From the NCBI GenBank assembly GCA_963665155.2, contig OY761986.2, positions 372,001 through 436,000 of the forward strand: DNA of 64,000 bases, written 5' to 3'. Below are positions 44,106 to 52,987 of the stretch, one piece after another. Under the pieces are notes generated by a model. It had not been told where the DNA came from. It searched no databases and saw only the letters and a list, made by a program, of their open reading frames with translations. The position numbers were made by a program, and so were the translations under genes. This DNA is from UBA1141 sp963665155. Lineage in GTDB: Bacteria > Chloroflexota > Dehalococcoidia > Lucifugimonadales > UBA3495. How positions within the stretch are numbered: position 1 is the first letter of the stretch; every line of letters starts with the position of its first letter.

Positions 44106-45824
44106 ATGAAAATAATTCCTCAGGCACTCACCTTGATGACGGCGATTATCTTATTGGCCGTAATTGGGTGCGGGGCCAACCCCACGTCTACGCCCGTCAA
44201 TATCCAACCCACGCAAGCTTCTGAACCCGATTCCACCGTGTCTATCAGGCCTACGGTGGATAACTCGCCCACTGAAACGCCCGTGCCAGCAGCCCAAACG
44301 TCGACCGGTAAACCCGTGACGCTACGAGTAGGCACCGTGGCCGACACGTACCGGAACGACCCAAATGATCTAAGCCGCCTCAACATAGGCATGTTTCCGC
44401 TCAACGTGAATATTTTTGACCAGTTGCTTCTGGTTGATGAGGACTTTCAATTGCAGCCAATGCTGGCTGAATCGTGGGAGTACATAGAGGACACGGGTAC
44501 CTGGCGGTTCGACCTACGGGAAGGGGTGGCATTCCACGACGGCCAGCCTTTCAACGCTGACTCCGTTGTAGAGATGGTGAACAAGTTCTGGTCTCAAGGT
44601 GTGGGTGGAAACCGGCTCAGGATAGATGAAAACTCTGCGGTAGCAATTGACGAATTTACCGTCTTAATCACGCCGATTAGCGCCAACCTTAGGCTGCCCG
44701 AAGAACTGAGCCATTCGAGTTACGGAATACGAGCGCCGGGTACCGATCCTCTGGTAGGAGAGCATGTCGGTACGGGACCATTCATTCTCGCAGAATACGA
44801 AGGCGGCAGCCACATTACCGTGGATAAAAACCCAAATTACTGGAATACGGTTCCTAACATAGATGAACTTGAGTTCCGATTTATGCCCGACCCCAACACC
44901 CGTATCCTAGCTCTACAGGCCGGTGAGTTAGGGGTGATCTTCGATGTTCCCCCGGTAGCCACGTCGTTGTTACAGGGCAAGAGCGAAATTCAAGTAATTC
45001 CAACGGCCGTCAGCGCAAGCCAATACGTTATGGTCCTGCTTACCGGTGAGGCGCCTTACGACCTTGCTCAGGACATCTTGGTGCGGGAAGCTATCGGCTA
45101 CGCAATCGACCGGCAAGCGATTTTGGACATATCTTTTGATGGACATGCGGCCCTTAATCAACTGTTCAGCCCGCTGGGAGTGCTAGGCCCATACGCAGAC
45201 CGGATTATTGGCTACACCCACGACCCTGACCGGTCCCGAGCTTTGCTGGAAGAGGCCGGGTGGACCGACGAGGATGGCGATGGAGTCCGCGAAAAAGGCG
45301 ACCGCAAGCTGACTCTCGAGTTCATTAACGGCTTCCCCGCAGGCCCGGAAAACGGGCAAACCGCAGAGGTTATACAGGCCCAACTCAAAGAAGTCGGAAT
45401 AGACCTCAAGGTTACCAACGTTCCGGACAATGCCACATATTCCGCTCGCCTGAGGAATAAAGAGGGCGACTTATTCATGGAGATCGGTAACCAGAACAGC
45501 CCATCGGCCTGTTTCCTGGCTAGCCTATTCTATGGTCGGTACGAGAACCCTGGTTCATACTCCCGTGGATTCGCTCCCGGCCCCCTGGGTTGGTCGGAAT
45601 ATGATGATGAGATCGACGCCTGTAACGCAGCTTTAACCACCGATGAGGCTGCAATGCACCGCGCGAACGCCATCCACATCGTGGTGGACGAGTCCAGGTC
45701 GTTGCTCCCGTTGGTTGGCATCACCCGAATATACGCAGCGCGTGACTACGTCAAGGACTTCGACCCTCATCCCGTGCGGCTGCATGTAAGGTGGGATTCC
45801 GTCTCTATAGATCCGCCCCAGTAA
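44106..45824 (+). CDS. ABC transporter substrate-binding lipoprotein, family 5 (peptide/nickel type)
   Basis: A 572-residue secreted lipoprotein. MKIIPQALTLMTAIILLAVI is the hydrophobic signal, followed by the lipobox Cys at residue 22; a Thr/Pro/Ser-rich linker of about 50 residues tethers the domain. The family 5 (OppA/DppA/NikA) fold is shown by WRFDLREGVAFHDGQPFNA, HVGTGPFILAEYEGGSHITV, and DILVREAIGYAIDRQAIL. The start is the ATG with AGGAG upstream; a longer frame from 44061 overlaps the terminator. It is first in the operon under B12 riboswitch 2. Family 5 proteins bind peptides, but also nickel, heme and chelated metals, so with this control a corrinoid or cobalt chelate is a reasonable inferred ligand. 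Confidence 0.9.
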   Translation: MKIIPQALTLMTAIILLAVIGCGANPTSTPVNIQPTQASEPDSTVSIRPTVDNSPTETPVPAAQTSTGKPVTLRVGTVADTYRNDPNDLSRLNIGMFPLNVNIFDQLLLVDEDFQLQPMLAESWEYIEDTGTWRFDLREGVAFHDGQPFNADSVVEMVNKFWSQGVGGNRLRIDENSAVAIDEFTVLITPISANLRLPEELSHSSYGIRAPGTDPLVGEHVGTGPFILAEYEGGSHITVDKNPNYWNTVPNIDELEFRFMPDPNTRILALQAGELGVIFDVPPVATSLLQGKSEIQVIPTAVSASQYVMVLLTGEAPYDLAQDILVREAIGYAIDRQAILDISFDGHAALNQLFSPLGVLGPYADRIIGYTHDPDRSRALLEEAGWTDEDGDGVREKGDRKLTLEFINGFPAGPENGQTAEVIQAQLKEVGIDLKVTNVPDNATYSARLRNKEGDLFMEIGNQNSPSACFLASLFYGRYENPGSYSRGFAPGPLGWSEYDDEIDACNAALTTDEAAMHRANAIHIVVDESRSLLPLVGITRIYAARDYVKDFDPHPVRLHVRWDSVSIDPPQ

Positions 45825-45990
45825 ACCGGGCCATCACTCTCCTTCACGAAAAAGAGGGCACTAAAAAGAGGGATGGTGCCGGAATCTTGCTGGCTTGCGT
45901 CTCGATGTGCCGCCCAACAAGCGGCGCATCGGGACCACATTAACGACCCGCAAACGACCCGTTTAATCCGCGAATAGGAGGCGGAACCCA

Positions 45991-46956
45991 ATGCACTTTC
46001 GCCGGTACTTGGCCCGACGGGTACTGTATTTGATACCCGTCTGGTTGGCCATCTCCGTATTGGCGTTTGGCTTGGGAGCGTTGGCTCCGGGCGACCCTGC
46101 CGAGGCTATCTATTTTGAGACCTTCGGCGAACCCGCAAACGATGAGGTCGCCTTGGAAAAACTCCGGGAGGAACTGGGCCTGAACGACCCATTGCCCGTG
46201 CGTTACGGGCGTTGGGTTTTCGACGCCATCCGAGGCGACCTGGGCGACTCTTATCGGAATGGGCTGCCCGTCTTGCCAGCGCTGATATCCCCTCTAGGTT
46301 CCACGCTCCAATTGGCAGTGGGCGGGTTGATCGCCGCCAGCTTAATCGCTTTTCCGCTGGGCATTTTAGCTGCCGTCAAGCACAACAGTCTGATTGACGT
46401 CTTGTCACGCCTCTTCAGCTTGATGGGGGCGGCCATTCCTTCTTACTGGCTCGCCTATATGTTCATCTTGTTATTTGCCGTCAATCTGCAGTGGCTGCCG
46501 GTAGCCGGTACCGGCACTTGGCGGCATCTGATCCTCCCGTGTTTCACTTTGGGACTGGGCGGGGCCGCATTGCTAAGCCGCCTCCTTCGATCATCAATGC
46601 TGGAAGTACTGGGTTACGACTACATTCGCACGGCCCGGGCGAAAGGGTTATCCGAGCGAAAAGTGATCATGATCCACGCATTACGAAACGCGCTGATTCC
46701 TGTGGTAACGGTCATGGGCAATATGTTCGGCTTCCTCATATCCGGAGCGATCATTGTCGAAACCGTATTCGCCCGCCCCGGACTGGGCCGACTGATAATC
46801 GAGGCCATATCCTTTAGAGATTATCCGGTAATACAAGGGTTTGTATTATTCACCGGCACCGCTTTTGTGCTGGTGAGCTTGGTTGTGGATTTGTCCTACA
46901 CTTGGATCGACCCCCAGGTGCGGCTGTCGGAAGGGGGGCCGGGTCGCCGTGGCTAG
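45991..46956 (+). CDS. ABC transporter permease, DppB-like
   Basis: A 321-residue inner-membrane permease with about six hydrophobic segments. The N-terminal YLARRVLYLIPVWLAISVLA start and LAPGDPAEAIYF are typical of DppB/NikB proteins, and the ATPase-contact EAA loop is seen at YIRTARAKGLSERKVIMIHA with LRNALIPVVTVMG. AGGAGG precedes the ATG. It lies 166 bases after the lipoprotein gene and overlaps the next permease by eight bases. The cognate ATPase genes are not in the operon. Confidence 0.92.
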   Translation: MHFRRYLARRVLYLIPVWLAISVLAFGLGALAPGDPAEAIYFETFGEPANDEVALEKLREELGLNDPLPVRYGRWVFDAIRGDLGDSYRNGLPVLPALISPLGSTLQLAVGGLIAASLIAFPLGILAAVKHNSLIDVLSRLFSLMGAAIPSYWLAYMFILLFAVNLQWLPVAGTGTWRHLILPCFTLGLGGAALLSRLLRSSMLEVLGYDYIRTARAKGLSERKVIMIHALRNALIPVVTVMGNMFGFLISGAIIVETVFARPGLGRLIIEAISFRDYPVIQGFVLFTGTAFVLVSLVVDLSYTWIDPQVRLSEGGPGRRG

Positions 46957-47845
46957 TAGCGATACTCTAACGGAAGCTGCTGAGTCTGGGATAGCGTCGT
47001 ACGGTTTTGGCGTTAACCACCGTATACTCCGCAGGCTGTCGCGTAATCGAGTGGCGATTGTAGGTTCGCTGATCGTTACGATAATGGTCGGGCTAGCAAT
47101 TTTGGGTCCCGTGATTGCGCCGCACCCTCCGGAAAAGCAGTTCAGCGGTCACCGCCTCGAGTCGCCCAGCCAGGGATTTTTGCTGGGTACCGACAATCTA
47201 GGCCGCGACATGCTCAGCCGATTGCTTTTCGGCGCAAGGATATCCCTCGGTATGGCCGCGTTGGCTACCGTTGTTATTGTCACCATCGCCGTCAGCGTCG
47301 GCGCAGCGGCCGGGTATGCCGGCGGAATTTTGGACGACCTTGTAATGCGTCTTGTGGACGTGCTATTGGCCTTTCCAGGGCTGATTTTGGCCCTGGCGAT
47401 TATTGGCATTCTTGGCCCCAGCATGTTTAACGTGATCATAAGTCTAGCTATCGTTTCTTGGGCCGGATACGCTCGCTTGGTCCGGGGTCTGGTCCTTGAA
47501 ATACGTGAACGAGCCTTTGTAGAGGCTGCTTTCGCCATTGGGGCCACCGATGCCCGCATCGTAATTAGGCACATCCTTCCCAACGTGATCTCGCCGGTCA
47601 TCGTGCTGGTTTCGCTGGAAATGGGAACACTCATTCTAGCCATCGCTGGTTTGAACTTTCTTGGTCTCGGCGTCCAGCCACCTACGGCGGAGTGGGGCGC
47701 AATGCTCAACCAGGGACGCCCGTTCTTCCAAAGCGAACCGCAGCTTATGATCTATCCGGGCATCATGATTAGTATCACGGTTCTTGGCTTTAACCTGCTT
47801 GGAGATGGGCTGCGGGACGTACTTGATCCCAGGTATAACAAATAA
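46949..47845 (+). CDS. ABC transporter permease, DppC-like
   Basis: A 298-residue permease starting at the GTG (46949) that overlaps the stop of the preceding gene; a longer frame from 46883 is rejected because it lies inside that gene. Features of DppC/NikC: RRLSRNRVAIVGSLIVTIMV, GTDNLGRDMLSRLLFGARIS, and the EAA loop FVEAAFAIGATDARIVIRHI followed by LPNVISPVIV. NFLGLGVQPPTAEWGAML near the C-terminus is a hallmark of the subfamily. Together with its neighbour it forms the channel of an importer that must borrow ATPases from elsewhere. Confidence 0.92.
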   Translation: MASSDTLTEAAESGIASYGFGVNHRILRRLSRNRVAIVGSLIVTIMVGLAILGPVIAPHPPEKQFSGHRLESPSQGFLLGTDNLGRDMLSRLLFGARISLGMAALATVVIVTIAVSVGAAAGYAGGILDDLVMRLVDVLLAFPGLILALAIIGILGPSMFNVIISLAIVSWAGYARLVRGLVLEIRERAFVEAAFAIGATDARIVIRHILPNVISPVIVLVSLEMGTLILAIAGLNFLGLGVQPPTAEWGAMLNQGRPFFQSEPQLMIYPGIMISITVLGFNLLGDGLRDVLDPRYNK

Positions 47846-47911
47846 ATTTCTCAGGTAATACAGACTGCCGAATTCTATAACTTCAACTTATTTAACATAA
47901 GGTGAATTAAC

Positions 47912-48763
47912 ATGAAGTACAACGATACTACGGGACAAAGTCCAAATAATCACCCGTTAATTGAAAGCATCGGGCAGGCCGCTACGCTGAACAGCTTGTT
48001 TGCGATGCCTGTCCACTTACCCGGACAAGACGGTTGGATAGAAGCGGAATCGATATTTCTAGGGGACGATGACCGGTTGCGGAACTTGGTGATCGAATAT
48101 GGGAGGAACCGGTGGGGCACGGAGAACCGCCACGTCGCCGGGTCCGGTTTTATTGTTGGCTATTTAACCCGTCTAACATACCCTCTGATCTCCCAATACG
48201 TGTTGGAGGGCCGCGTCCTGGATGTGTCCTTGAGGAATTTGGCGTTCCATTCCAGTGGTAATGGAATCGATGGCACGGCCCTATCCCGTCCTAGGTTTGC
48301 TGTTCTCCCCGGAGACCCGGCAGCTGGTCATCCGGACGCATATGTTGTGCCCGATGAGGCTGCCCTATATGCCAAGCTAAAGGAATGGCTGTTTGACTCC
48401 AATTTCGAAATCGTCATTCCATCTCTCCGCCGGGCGGCTAAGGCCAGCTTAAAGGTGTCGTGGAACGCAGTGGCCTCCTCCTGCTCTCAAGGTTTTAGCA
48501 GGTTGTACAACTTGTGCAATGAGCCTGAAAGGGTTGTGCGCTTGGCGGAGGAATTCTTTGGCGACCCATCGTCCCCGGCCTATCGGCAAGTGACCATGGA
48601 TATTATTGAACATCAAGGAAAGCGCGGCTATTTTTCCAGGCGTGCTGGTTGCTGTCTTTGGTGGCGGGTCGAAGAACCTACGAAATACTGCACGGGTTGC
48701 GTTCTGCTAACAATGGAGGAACAAGACGCCGGATTCCGGGAAAGGCTGGTAAGCGCCACATGA
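47912..48763 (+). CDS. FhuF-like ferric reductase homolog
   Basis: A 283-residue protein whose C-terminal motif has two adjacent Cys (247, 248), then Cys260 and Cys263 (RRAGCCLWWRVEEPTKYCTG), matching the FhuF pattern that holds a [2Fe-2S] cluster and reduces ferric siderophores to release iron. SCSQGFSRLYNLCNEPERVV in the preceding helix also suits this family. Spacing between the Cys pairs is one residue longer than the CC-x10-C-x2-C I recall as typical. AAGGTG lies just upstream of the ATG, 66 bases after the permease gene. Placement in a B12-controlled importer operon suggests reduction of a cobalt or corrinoid complex instead of an iron siderophore, an inference only. Confidence 0.75.
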   Translation: MKYNDTTGQSPNNHPLIESIGQAATLNSLFAMPVHLPGQDGWIEAESIFLGDDDRLRNLVIEYGRNRWGTENRHVAGSGFIVGYLTRLTYPLISQYVLEGRVLDVSLRNLAFHSSGNGIDGTALSRPRFAVLPGDPAAGHPDAYVVPDEAALYAKLKEWLFDSNFEIVIPSLRRAAKASLKVSWNAVASSCSQGFSRLYNLCNEPERVVRLAEEFFGDPSSPAYRQVTMDIIEHQGKRGYFSRRAGCCLWWRVEEPTKYCTGCVLLTMEEQDAGFRERLVSAT

Positions 48764-48882
48764 CACTCCCTTAGCTTAAAAGTTCTCCTGAACCCAATTG
48801 ATGTAAAGTTGCTCATGTTAAACTGGATGCTCTGCGGGTCGCCCTATTGGGTCGCTTTGGAGGCAGACAAGGAGAATCATCG

Positions 48883-51078
48883 TTGGAACAGAATCGGGAA
48901 CAGAAACGCGGACAACAACCGTCGGAACCACGGTTCCCCTTCACAGCCATCGTGGGACAGACCACCATGAAGCGGGCGCTGCTGTTCAATGCCATCAACC
49001 CAAAGATTGGCGGCGTGCTGATCCGGGGCAAAAAGGGCACGGCCAAGTCCACCGCCGTGCGCTCCCTGGCCGCGCTGCTCCCTGAAGTTACCGTGGTGCG
49101 CGGTTGCCCATATAGTTGCGCTCCGGAAGCGCAGCAGGGAATTTGCCAATACTGTCAAATCGGCGCCGAGTCGGTTACCCGCCAAGTGCGCATCGTCGAC
49201 CTGCCCGTGGGCGCCACGGAAGACCGGCTGGTCGGCTCCCTGGATATAGAGTCGGCCATCAAGACCGGAGACCGCAGCTTTGAGCCTGGTCTGATTGCCG
49301 CCACCCACCGGGGCGTCCTGTACATCGACGAGGTGAACCTCCTGAACGACCACTTGGTGGACGTATTGTTGGACGCCTCCGCCATGGGCCGAAACTACGT
49401 GGAACGGGAGGGCATTTCCATCAGCCACTCCGCCGAGTTCATCCTGGTGGGCACCATGAACCCAGAGGAGGGCGACCTGCGTCCTCAGCTTCTGGACCGT
49501 TTTGGGCTTGCTGTTGAGGTGGAGGGGACTTTCCCACCGGAAGAAAGGCGCGAGGTGGTCCGCCGCCGCATCGCCTACGAAGCTGACCCATTCGGGTTCA
49601 TGGAACAGTGGCAGGAGGCTGAGCAGGAAGAGCGGGACCGGCTGTCCCGGAGCCGGGAGTTGTTTCCTCAAGTGCAGGTCCCCGATGACATTCTGGATTT
49701 GATTACCAATATCTGCGCCGAATACCAGGTAGACGGCATGCGCGGGGACATTGTCATGTACAAGACCGCAAGCACCGTGGCCGCTTACGAAAGCCGCACC
49801 GTGGTAACCGCCGACGACGTTCGAGAGGCGGCATACCTGGCGTTGCTGCACCGGCAGCGCCGTCAACCCTTCCAACAACCCAACCTGGCCACCGAGCAAT
49901 TGGACTCTATGGTCCAGGATTTCCAAAACAACGAACACCGGCGGGAGTCTTCCACCCAGGAAGGCGACGCTCCTGCCGATTCGGAGGACGGGGAACCATA
50001 CGAGTCCGATATAGAACCCGGAGGGGAAAACCCGGGTGAGCGCGACGCTGGCTTGCCCGGTGGCCGTGACCAGGATTTTGAAGTCGGCGACGCCTATGCG
50101 GTCCAGTCAATCGAACTGGAGCCGCCGGACAATCGCCCCCGGCGGGCCTCCGGAAGGCGCAGTAAGACCCTGGGCGGCCCATCCACCGGTCGTTACGTCG
50201 GCGCTAGGACGCCCTCGCAAGGGAGCAAGGCAAGTGACTTGGCTTTGGACGCGACCCTCAGGGTAGCTGCCCCTCACCAAGTGGTACGCCGCCAAATTAA
50301 CGATGCGGACGCTGGACAAGAACCTTCTAATGCTCAATCAAGTCAAGAGCCATCTCTTCCCCCCTTTGGTAAAGGGGGGATTAAGGGGGGATTTCATCCC
50401 CAACCGGCGCTGCTAATTAAGCCGTGGGACGTCCGTGAAAAGGTCCGGGAAACCAAAACCGGCACGTTGATAATATTCGTGGTGGACGCCAGCGGATCAA
50501 TGGCGGCACAACGCAGGATGGTCGCGGTCAAAGGAGCGGTGCATTCCCTGCTAATCGACGCTTATCAGCGCCGGGACCGGGTGGGATTAGTCTCTTTCCG
50601 AGCCACCGATGCCAAGTTGCTTCTCCCACCGACCGGCAGCGTGGAGTTGGCTCAAATCCACCTAGCCGAAATGCCCACTGGGGGCAGGACGCCGCTGGGT
50701 CAAGGCTTGTACATGGCATTGCAGTTAATAGAAACCGAGAGGTTGAAAGACCGGGACGTGGTACCTTTGGTCGTTTTGCTGTCCGACGGGCGGGCTAATG
50801 TACCCTTGGGTTGGACTGAGGGTCAGGGCTGGCGCCTTCCGGGTATCGGCATCGGCGAAGAAGGACCAGCCTCGGTGGATGCCAAGCGCATGGCCGCCAT
50901 TTTCAATGAGCAGCGCATCCATTCCGTGGTAGTGGACACGGAGGTTGGCGTTCTAAAATTCGGCATGGCCAAGCCCATAGCCGAAGCCATGGGAGCCCAG
51001 TACATCCAGTTGGACGACCTAGCCGCCGACAACCTGGCTCAGACAGTGAAACTGCGCCTGCCCAGTCTAGGCCAGTGA
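48883..51078 (+). CDS. Chelatase AAA+/VWA subunit, fused ChlI-ChlD type
   Basis: A 731-residue protein with two functional parts. Residues 20-330 are a ChlI/BchI-type AAA+ ATPase: Walker A RGKKGTAKST near 50, Walker B around VLYIDEVNLLNDHLVDVLLD, a four-Cys stretch (CPYSCAPEAQQGICQYC), and GTMNPEEGDLRPQLLDRFGL. The C-terminal part is a von Willebrand A domain with MIDAS VVDASGSMAAQRR and LSDGRANVPLGW. A low-complexity acidic linker with an inserted palindromic repeat joins them. Together with CobN it should form the ATP-driven metal chelatase; B12 control favours cobalt. The start chosen is TTG at 48883 with AAGGAG nine bases ahead; an in-frame TTG 12 codons earlier is weaker. Confidence 0.88.
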   Translation: MEQNREQKRGQQPSEPRFPFTAIVGQTTMKRALLFNAINPKIGGVLIRGKKGTAKSTAVRSLAALLPEVTVVRGCPYSCAPEAQQGICQYCQIGAESVTRQVRIVDLPVGATEDRLVGSLDIESAIKTGDRSFEPGLIAATHRGVLYIDEVNLLNDHLVDVLLDASAMGRNYVEREGISISHSAEFILVGTMNPEEGDLRPQLLDRFGLAVEVEGTFPPEERREVVRRRIAYEADPFGFMEQWQEAEQEERDRLSRSRELFPQVQVPDDILDLITNICAEYQVDGMRGDIVMYKTASTVAAYESRTVVTADDVREAAYLALLHRQRRQPFQQPNLATEQLDSMVQDFQNNEHRRESSTQEGDAPADSEDGEPYESDIEPGGENPGERDAGLPGGRDQDFEVGDAYAVQSIELEPPDNRPRRASGRRSKTLGGPSTGRYVGARTPSQGSKASDLALDATLRVAAPHQVVRRQINDADAGQEPSNAQSSQEPSLPPFGKGGIKGGFHPQPALLIKPWDVREKVRETKTGTLIIFVVDASGSMAAQRRMVAVKGAVHSLLIDAYQRRDRVGLVSFRATDAKLLLPPTGSVELAQIHLAEMPTGGRTPLGQGLYMALQLIETERLKDRDVVPLVVLLSDGRANVPLGWTEGQGWRLPGIGIGEEGPASVDAKRMAAIFNEQRIHSVVVDTEVGVLKFGMAKPIAEAMGAQYIQLDDLAADNLAQTVKLRLPSLGQ
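50357..50390 (+). repeat. Palindromic G/C-run repeat inside the chelatase linker
   Basis: TTCCCCCCTTT (50357-50367) and AAAGGGGGGA (50371-50380) form a near-perfect hairpin around GGT, followed by a second TTAAGGGGGG. It is translated in frame as SLPPFGKGGIKGGF. I recall this palindrome as a dispersed intergenic repeat in several bacterial genomes; here it sits inside a gene. Confidence 0.8.
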
Positions 51079-51169
51079 GGATAGCCTTCCGGCGGCCCGG
51101 ACTCATTTACATCCCCCGCGCCAATTGATAACCTCTAATCCAAGCCACCACTCCGACAGCAAACCTAAA

Positions 51170-51194
51170 AGCTGACTGCTGATAGCTGACAGCT
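51170..51194 (+). repeat. GCTGA-family short repeat before glyQS
   Basis: AGCTGACTGCTGATAGCTGA followed by CAGCT; made of overlapping GCTGA/TAGCTGA units like those at 52568, 55407 and 55515. It ends nine bases before the ribosome binding site of the glycyl-tRNA synthetase gene. Confidence 0.7.
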
Positions 51195-51215
51195 AAACCC
51201 CCAGGAGGAACAACA

Positions 51216-52562
51216 TTGCCCCGATTTTTGCCATATGCCGACATGGATAAAATTCTCTCCCTATCCAAGCGGAGAGGATTCGTTTTTCAAAGCAGCGAGG
51301 TCTACGGGGGCCTTGCTTCCACTTGGGACTACGGCCCACTCGGCGTTGAGCTAAAGCGCAATGTCAAAGAAGCATGGTGGCGCTCCGTTATCCTGGAGCG
51401 GGATGACATGGTGGGATTGGACGCCGCAATTTTGATGGACCCTAAAGTGTGGGTAGCCAGCGGCCATGTGGAGAATTTCAGCGACCCGCTGGTGCAATGC
51501 CGTAGCTGTAACATGCGGTTTCGAACCGATGATATTGACACGGATAAATGCCCGGAATGCGGCGGCGAACTAGCCGACCCACGCCAATTCAACCTGATGT
51601 TCAAGACGTTCATGGGTCCCGTGGAAGACACGGCCAGCGAAATATACATGCGCCCCGAAACGGCTCAGGGCATCTTCGTTAATTTCCCCAACGTGGTGAA
51701 CTCTACCCGGAAAAAGCTTCCCTTCGGCATCGGCCAGATTGGCAAGGCTTTCAGGAACGAGATAACCCCGGGAAACTTCACTTTTCGGACCAGAGAGTTC
51801 GAGCAGATGGAAATCGAGTTCTTCGTGAAGCCGGGCACTGACGAAGAGTGGCTGCACCGATGGGTGCAAGAGCGGTTCGATTGGTACGTGGCCCACGGCA
51901 TCCGGCGGGAGAACCTTAGATTGCGTCCACACGCCTCGGACGAATTGGCCCACTACGCCAAAGACTGCTACGACATTGAGTACCGTTTTCCCTGGGGTTG
52001 GGCCGAGTTGGAAGGCATCGCCAGCCGCACCGACTTCGACCTGCGCCAGCACCAAGAAGCCAGCGGCCAGGACATGACCTACTTCGACGATTCGGTGGCG
52101 GAAGGAGAACAGCAGCGGTACCTGCCCTACGTTATCGAGCCTTCAGGCGGCGTGGACCGGGCGGTGCTGGCGTTCTGGCTTGACTCTTATGACGAGGAAC
52201 CCGATCCAGCGTCTAAATCCAGCGACGCCGTCAGAGTAGTCCTCCACTTACACCGCAAACTGGCCCCCGTCACGGTCGCGGCTTTGCCCTTGAGCAGGAA
52301 CGAGAAACTCGTCCCCACAGCCAGGGACATATACGCCAGGCTGCGTAAGCATTTCAATACCCAGTACGACGATGCCCAGAGCATTGGCCGCCGCTATCGC
52401 AGGCAAGACGAGATCGGTACCCCTTACTGTGTGACTATCGACTTCGACACGCTGGACGACCATCAAGTCACCATCCGTGACCGAGATACCATGAACCAGT
52501 CCAGGGTACCGGTAGCCGACTTGGTGGACGTGCTTAAAGATCGACTGGAGCACGGTTGGTGA
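51216..52562 (+). CDS. glyQS: Glycyl-tRNA synthetase, homodimeric type
   Basis: A 448-residue class II synthetase of the alpha2 (eukaryote/archaea-like) kind; the alpha2beta2 form would need two genes. Motifs: KRRGFVFQSSEVYGGLASTW at the N-terminus, a zinc-like insertion with two Cys pairs (CRSCNMRF and CPECGG), motif 2 GQIGKAFRNEITPGNFTFRT, and FEQMEIEFFVKPGTDEEWLH. Motif 3 is near PSGGVDRAVLAFW, and the C-terminal anticodon-binding domain follows. The start is TTG with AGGAGG seven bases upstream; no ATG competes. Charges tRNA-Gly. Confidence 0.93.
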   Translation: MPRFLPYADMDKILSLSKRRGFVFQSSEVYGGLASTWDYGPLGVELKRNVKEAWWRSVILERDDMVGLDAAILMDPKVWVASGHVENFSDPLVQCRSCNMRFRTDDIDTDKCPECGGELADPRQFNLMFKTFMGPVEDTASEIYMRPETAQGIFVNFPNVVNSTRKKLPFGIGQIGKAFRNEITPGNFTFRTREFEQMEIEFFVKPGTDEEWLHRWVQERFDWYVAHGIRRENLRLRPHASDELAHYAKDCYDIEYRFPWGWAELEGIASRTDFDLRQHQEASGQDMTYFDDSVAEGEQQRYLPYVIEPSGGVDRAVLAFWLDSYDEEPDPASKSSDAVRVVLHLHRKLAPVTVAALPLSRNEKLVPTARDIYARLRKHFNTQYDDAQSIGRRYRRQDEIGTPYCVTIDFDTLDDHQVTIRDRDTMNQSRVPVADLVDVLKDRLEHGW

Positions 52563-52567
52563 GGAGC

Positions 52568-52587
52568 GGTCAGCAGTCAGCGCTCAG
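52568..52587 (+). repeat. GCTGA-family short repeat after glyQS
   Basis: GGTCAGCAGTCAGCGCTCAG, related in inverted sense to the unit at 51170. It lies just after the synthetase stop codon and before the HicB-like gene. Confidence 0.6.
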
Positions 52588-52641
52588 TCGATATGCTTGG
52601 TAAAAACGGTGAATGCTGATACATTTTGCGCGGAGGAGCAT

Positions 52642-52845
52642 ATGACCAGCGAATATAAGGTCACGCTCACCAGAGATAAAGGAACAGGTCAAGTTGTTGC
52701 GGAGCTTCCTACACTGGAAATATCGGACTATAGTCTCGACAGTCGTGAAGCCCTAGGACGTTTAAAGCGGATGGTTGAGTTTCATCTCGAATGCCTGGTC
52801 GCTGAGGGTAAGCCCATACCTGAAGAGAAGAAAGCTGGAGGGTGA
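52642..52845 (+). CDS. HicB-like protein, no HicA partner seen
   Basis: A 67-residue protein: YKVTLTRDKGTGQVVAELPT, LEISDYSLDSREALGRLKRM and VEFHLECLVAEGKPIPEE match the partial RNase H-like fold of HicB antitoxins and stand-alone HicB-like proteins. Start at the ATG with GGAGGAG five bases upstream; an upstream frame from 52597 is not needed. No HicA-type toxin gene is next to it on either side, so a toxin-antitoxin role is doubtful. Confidence 0.7.
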   Translation: MTSEYKVTLTRDKGTGQVVAELPTLEISDYSLDSREALGRLKRMVEFHLECLVAEGKPIPEEKKAGG

Positions 52846-52987
52846 AGTGGTCACCAGCCATAACGATGGTCTCCTACACAGGAACGACGGGACCGTCGCT
52901 TAATTTGGCCCCCTTCTTCTCCGGCTGAAAGATTGATCCAAAGGACTCCAAAAGCGTCGGGCGGAAACAAATGGAGGTGAGAAGGGC

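Noticed and set aside
48877..49938. A 353-codon open frame on the minus strand
   Set aside because: It lies exactly opposite the AAA+ part of the chelatase gene, whose motifs are clear; the antisense translation has no family features and is a codon-bias shadow.
52642..52845. HicAB toxin-antitoxin module
   Set aside because: Only the HicB-like part is present; no HicA-type gene occurs beside it on either strand.
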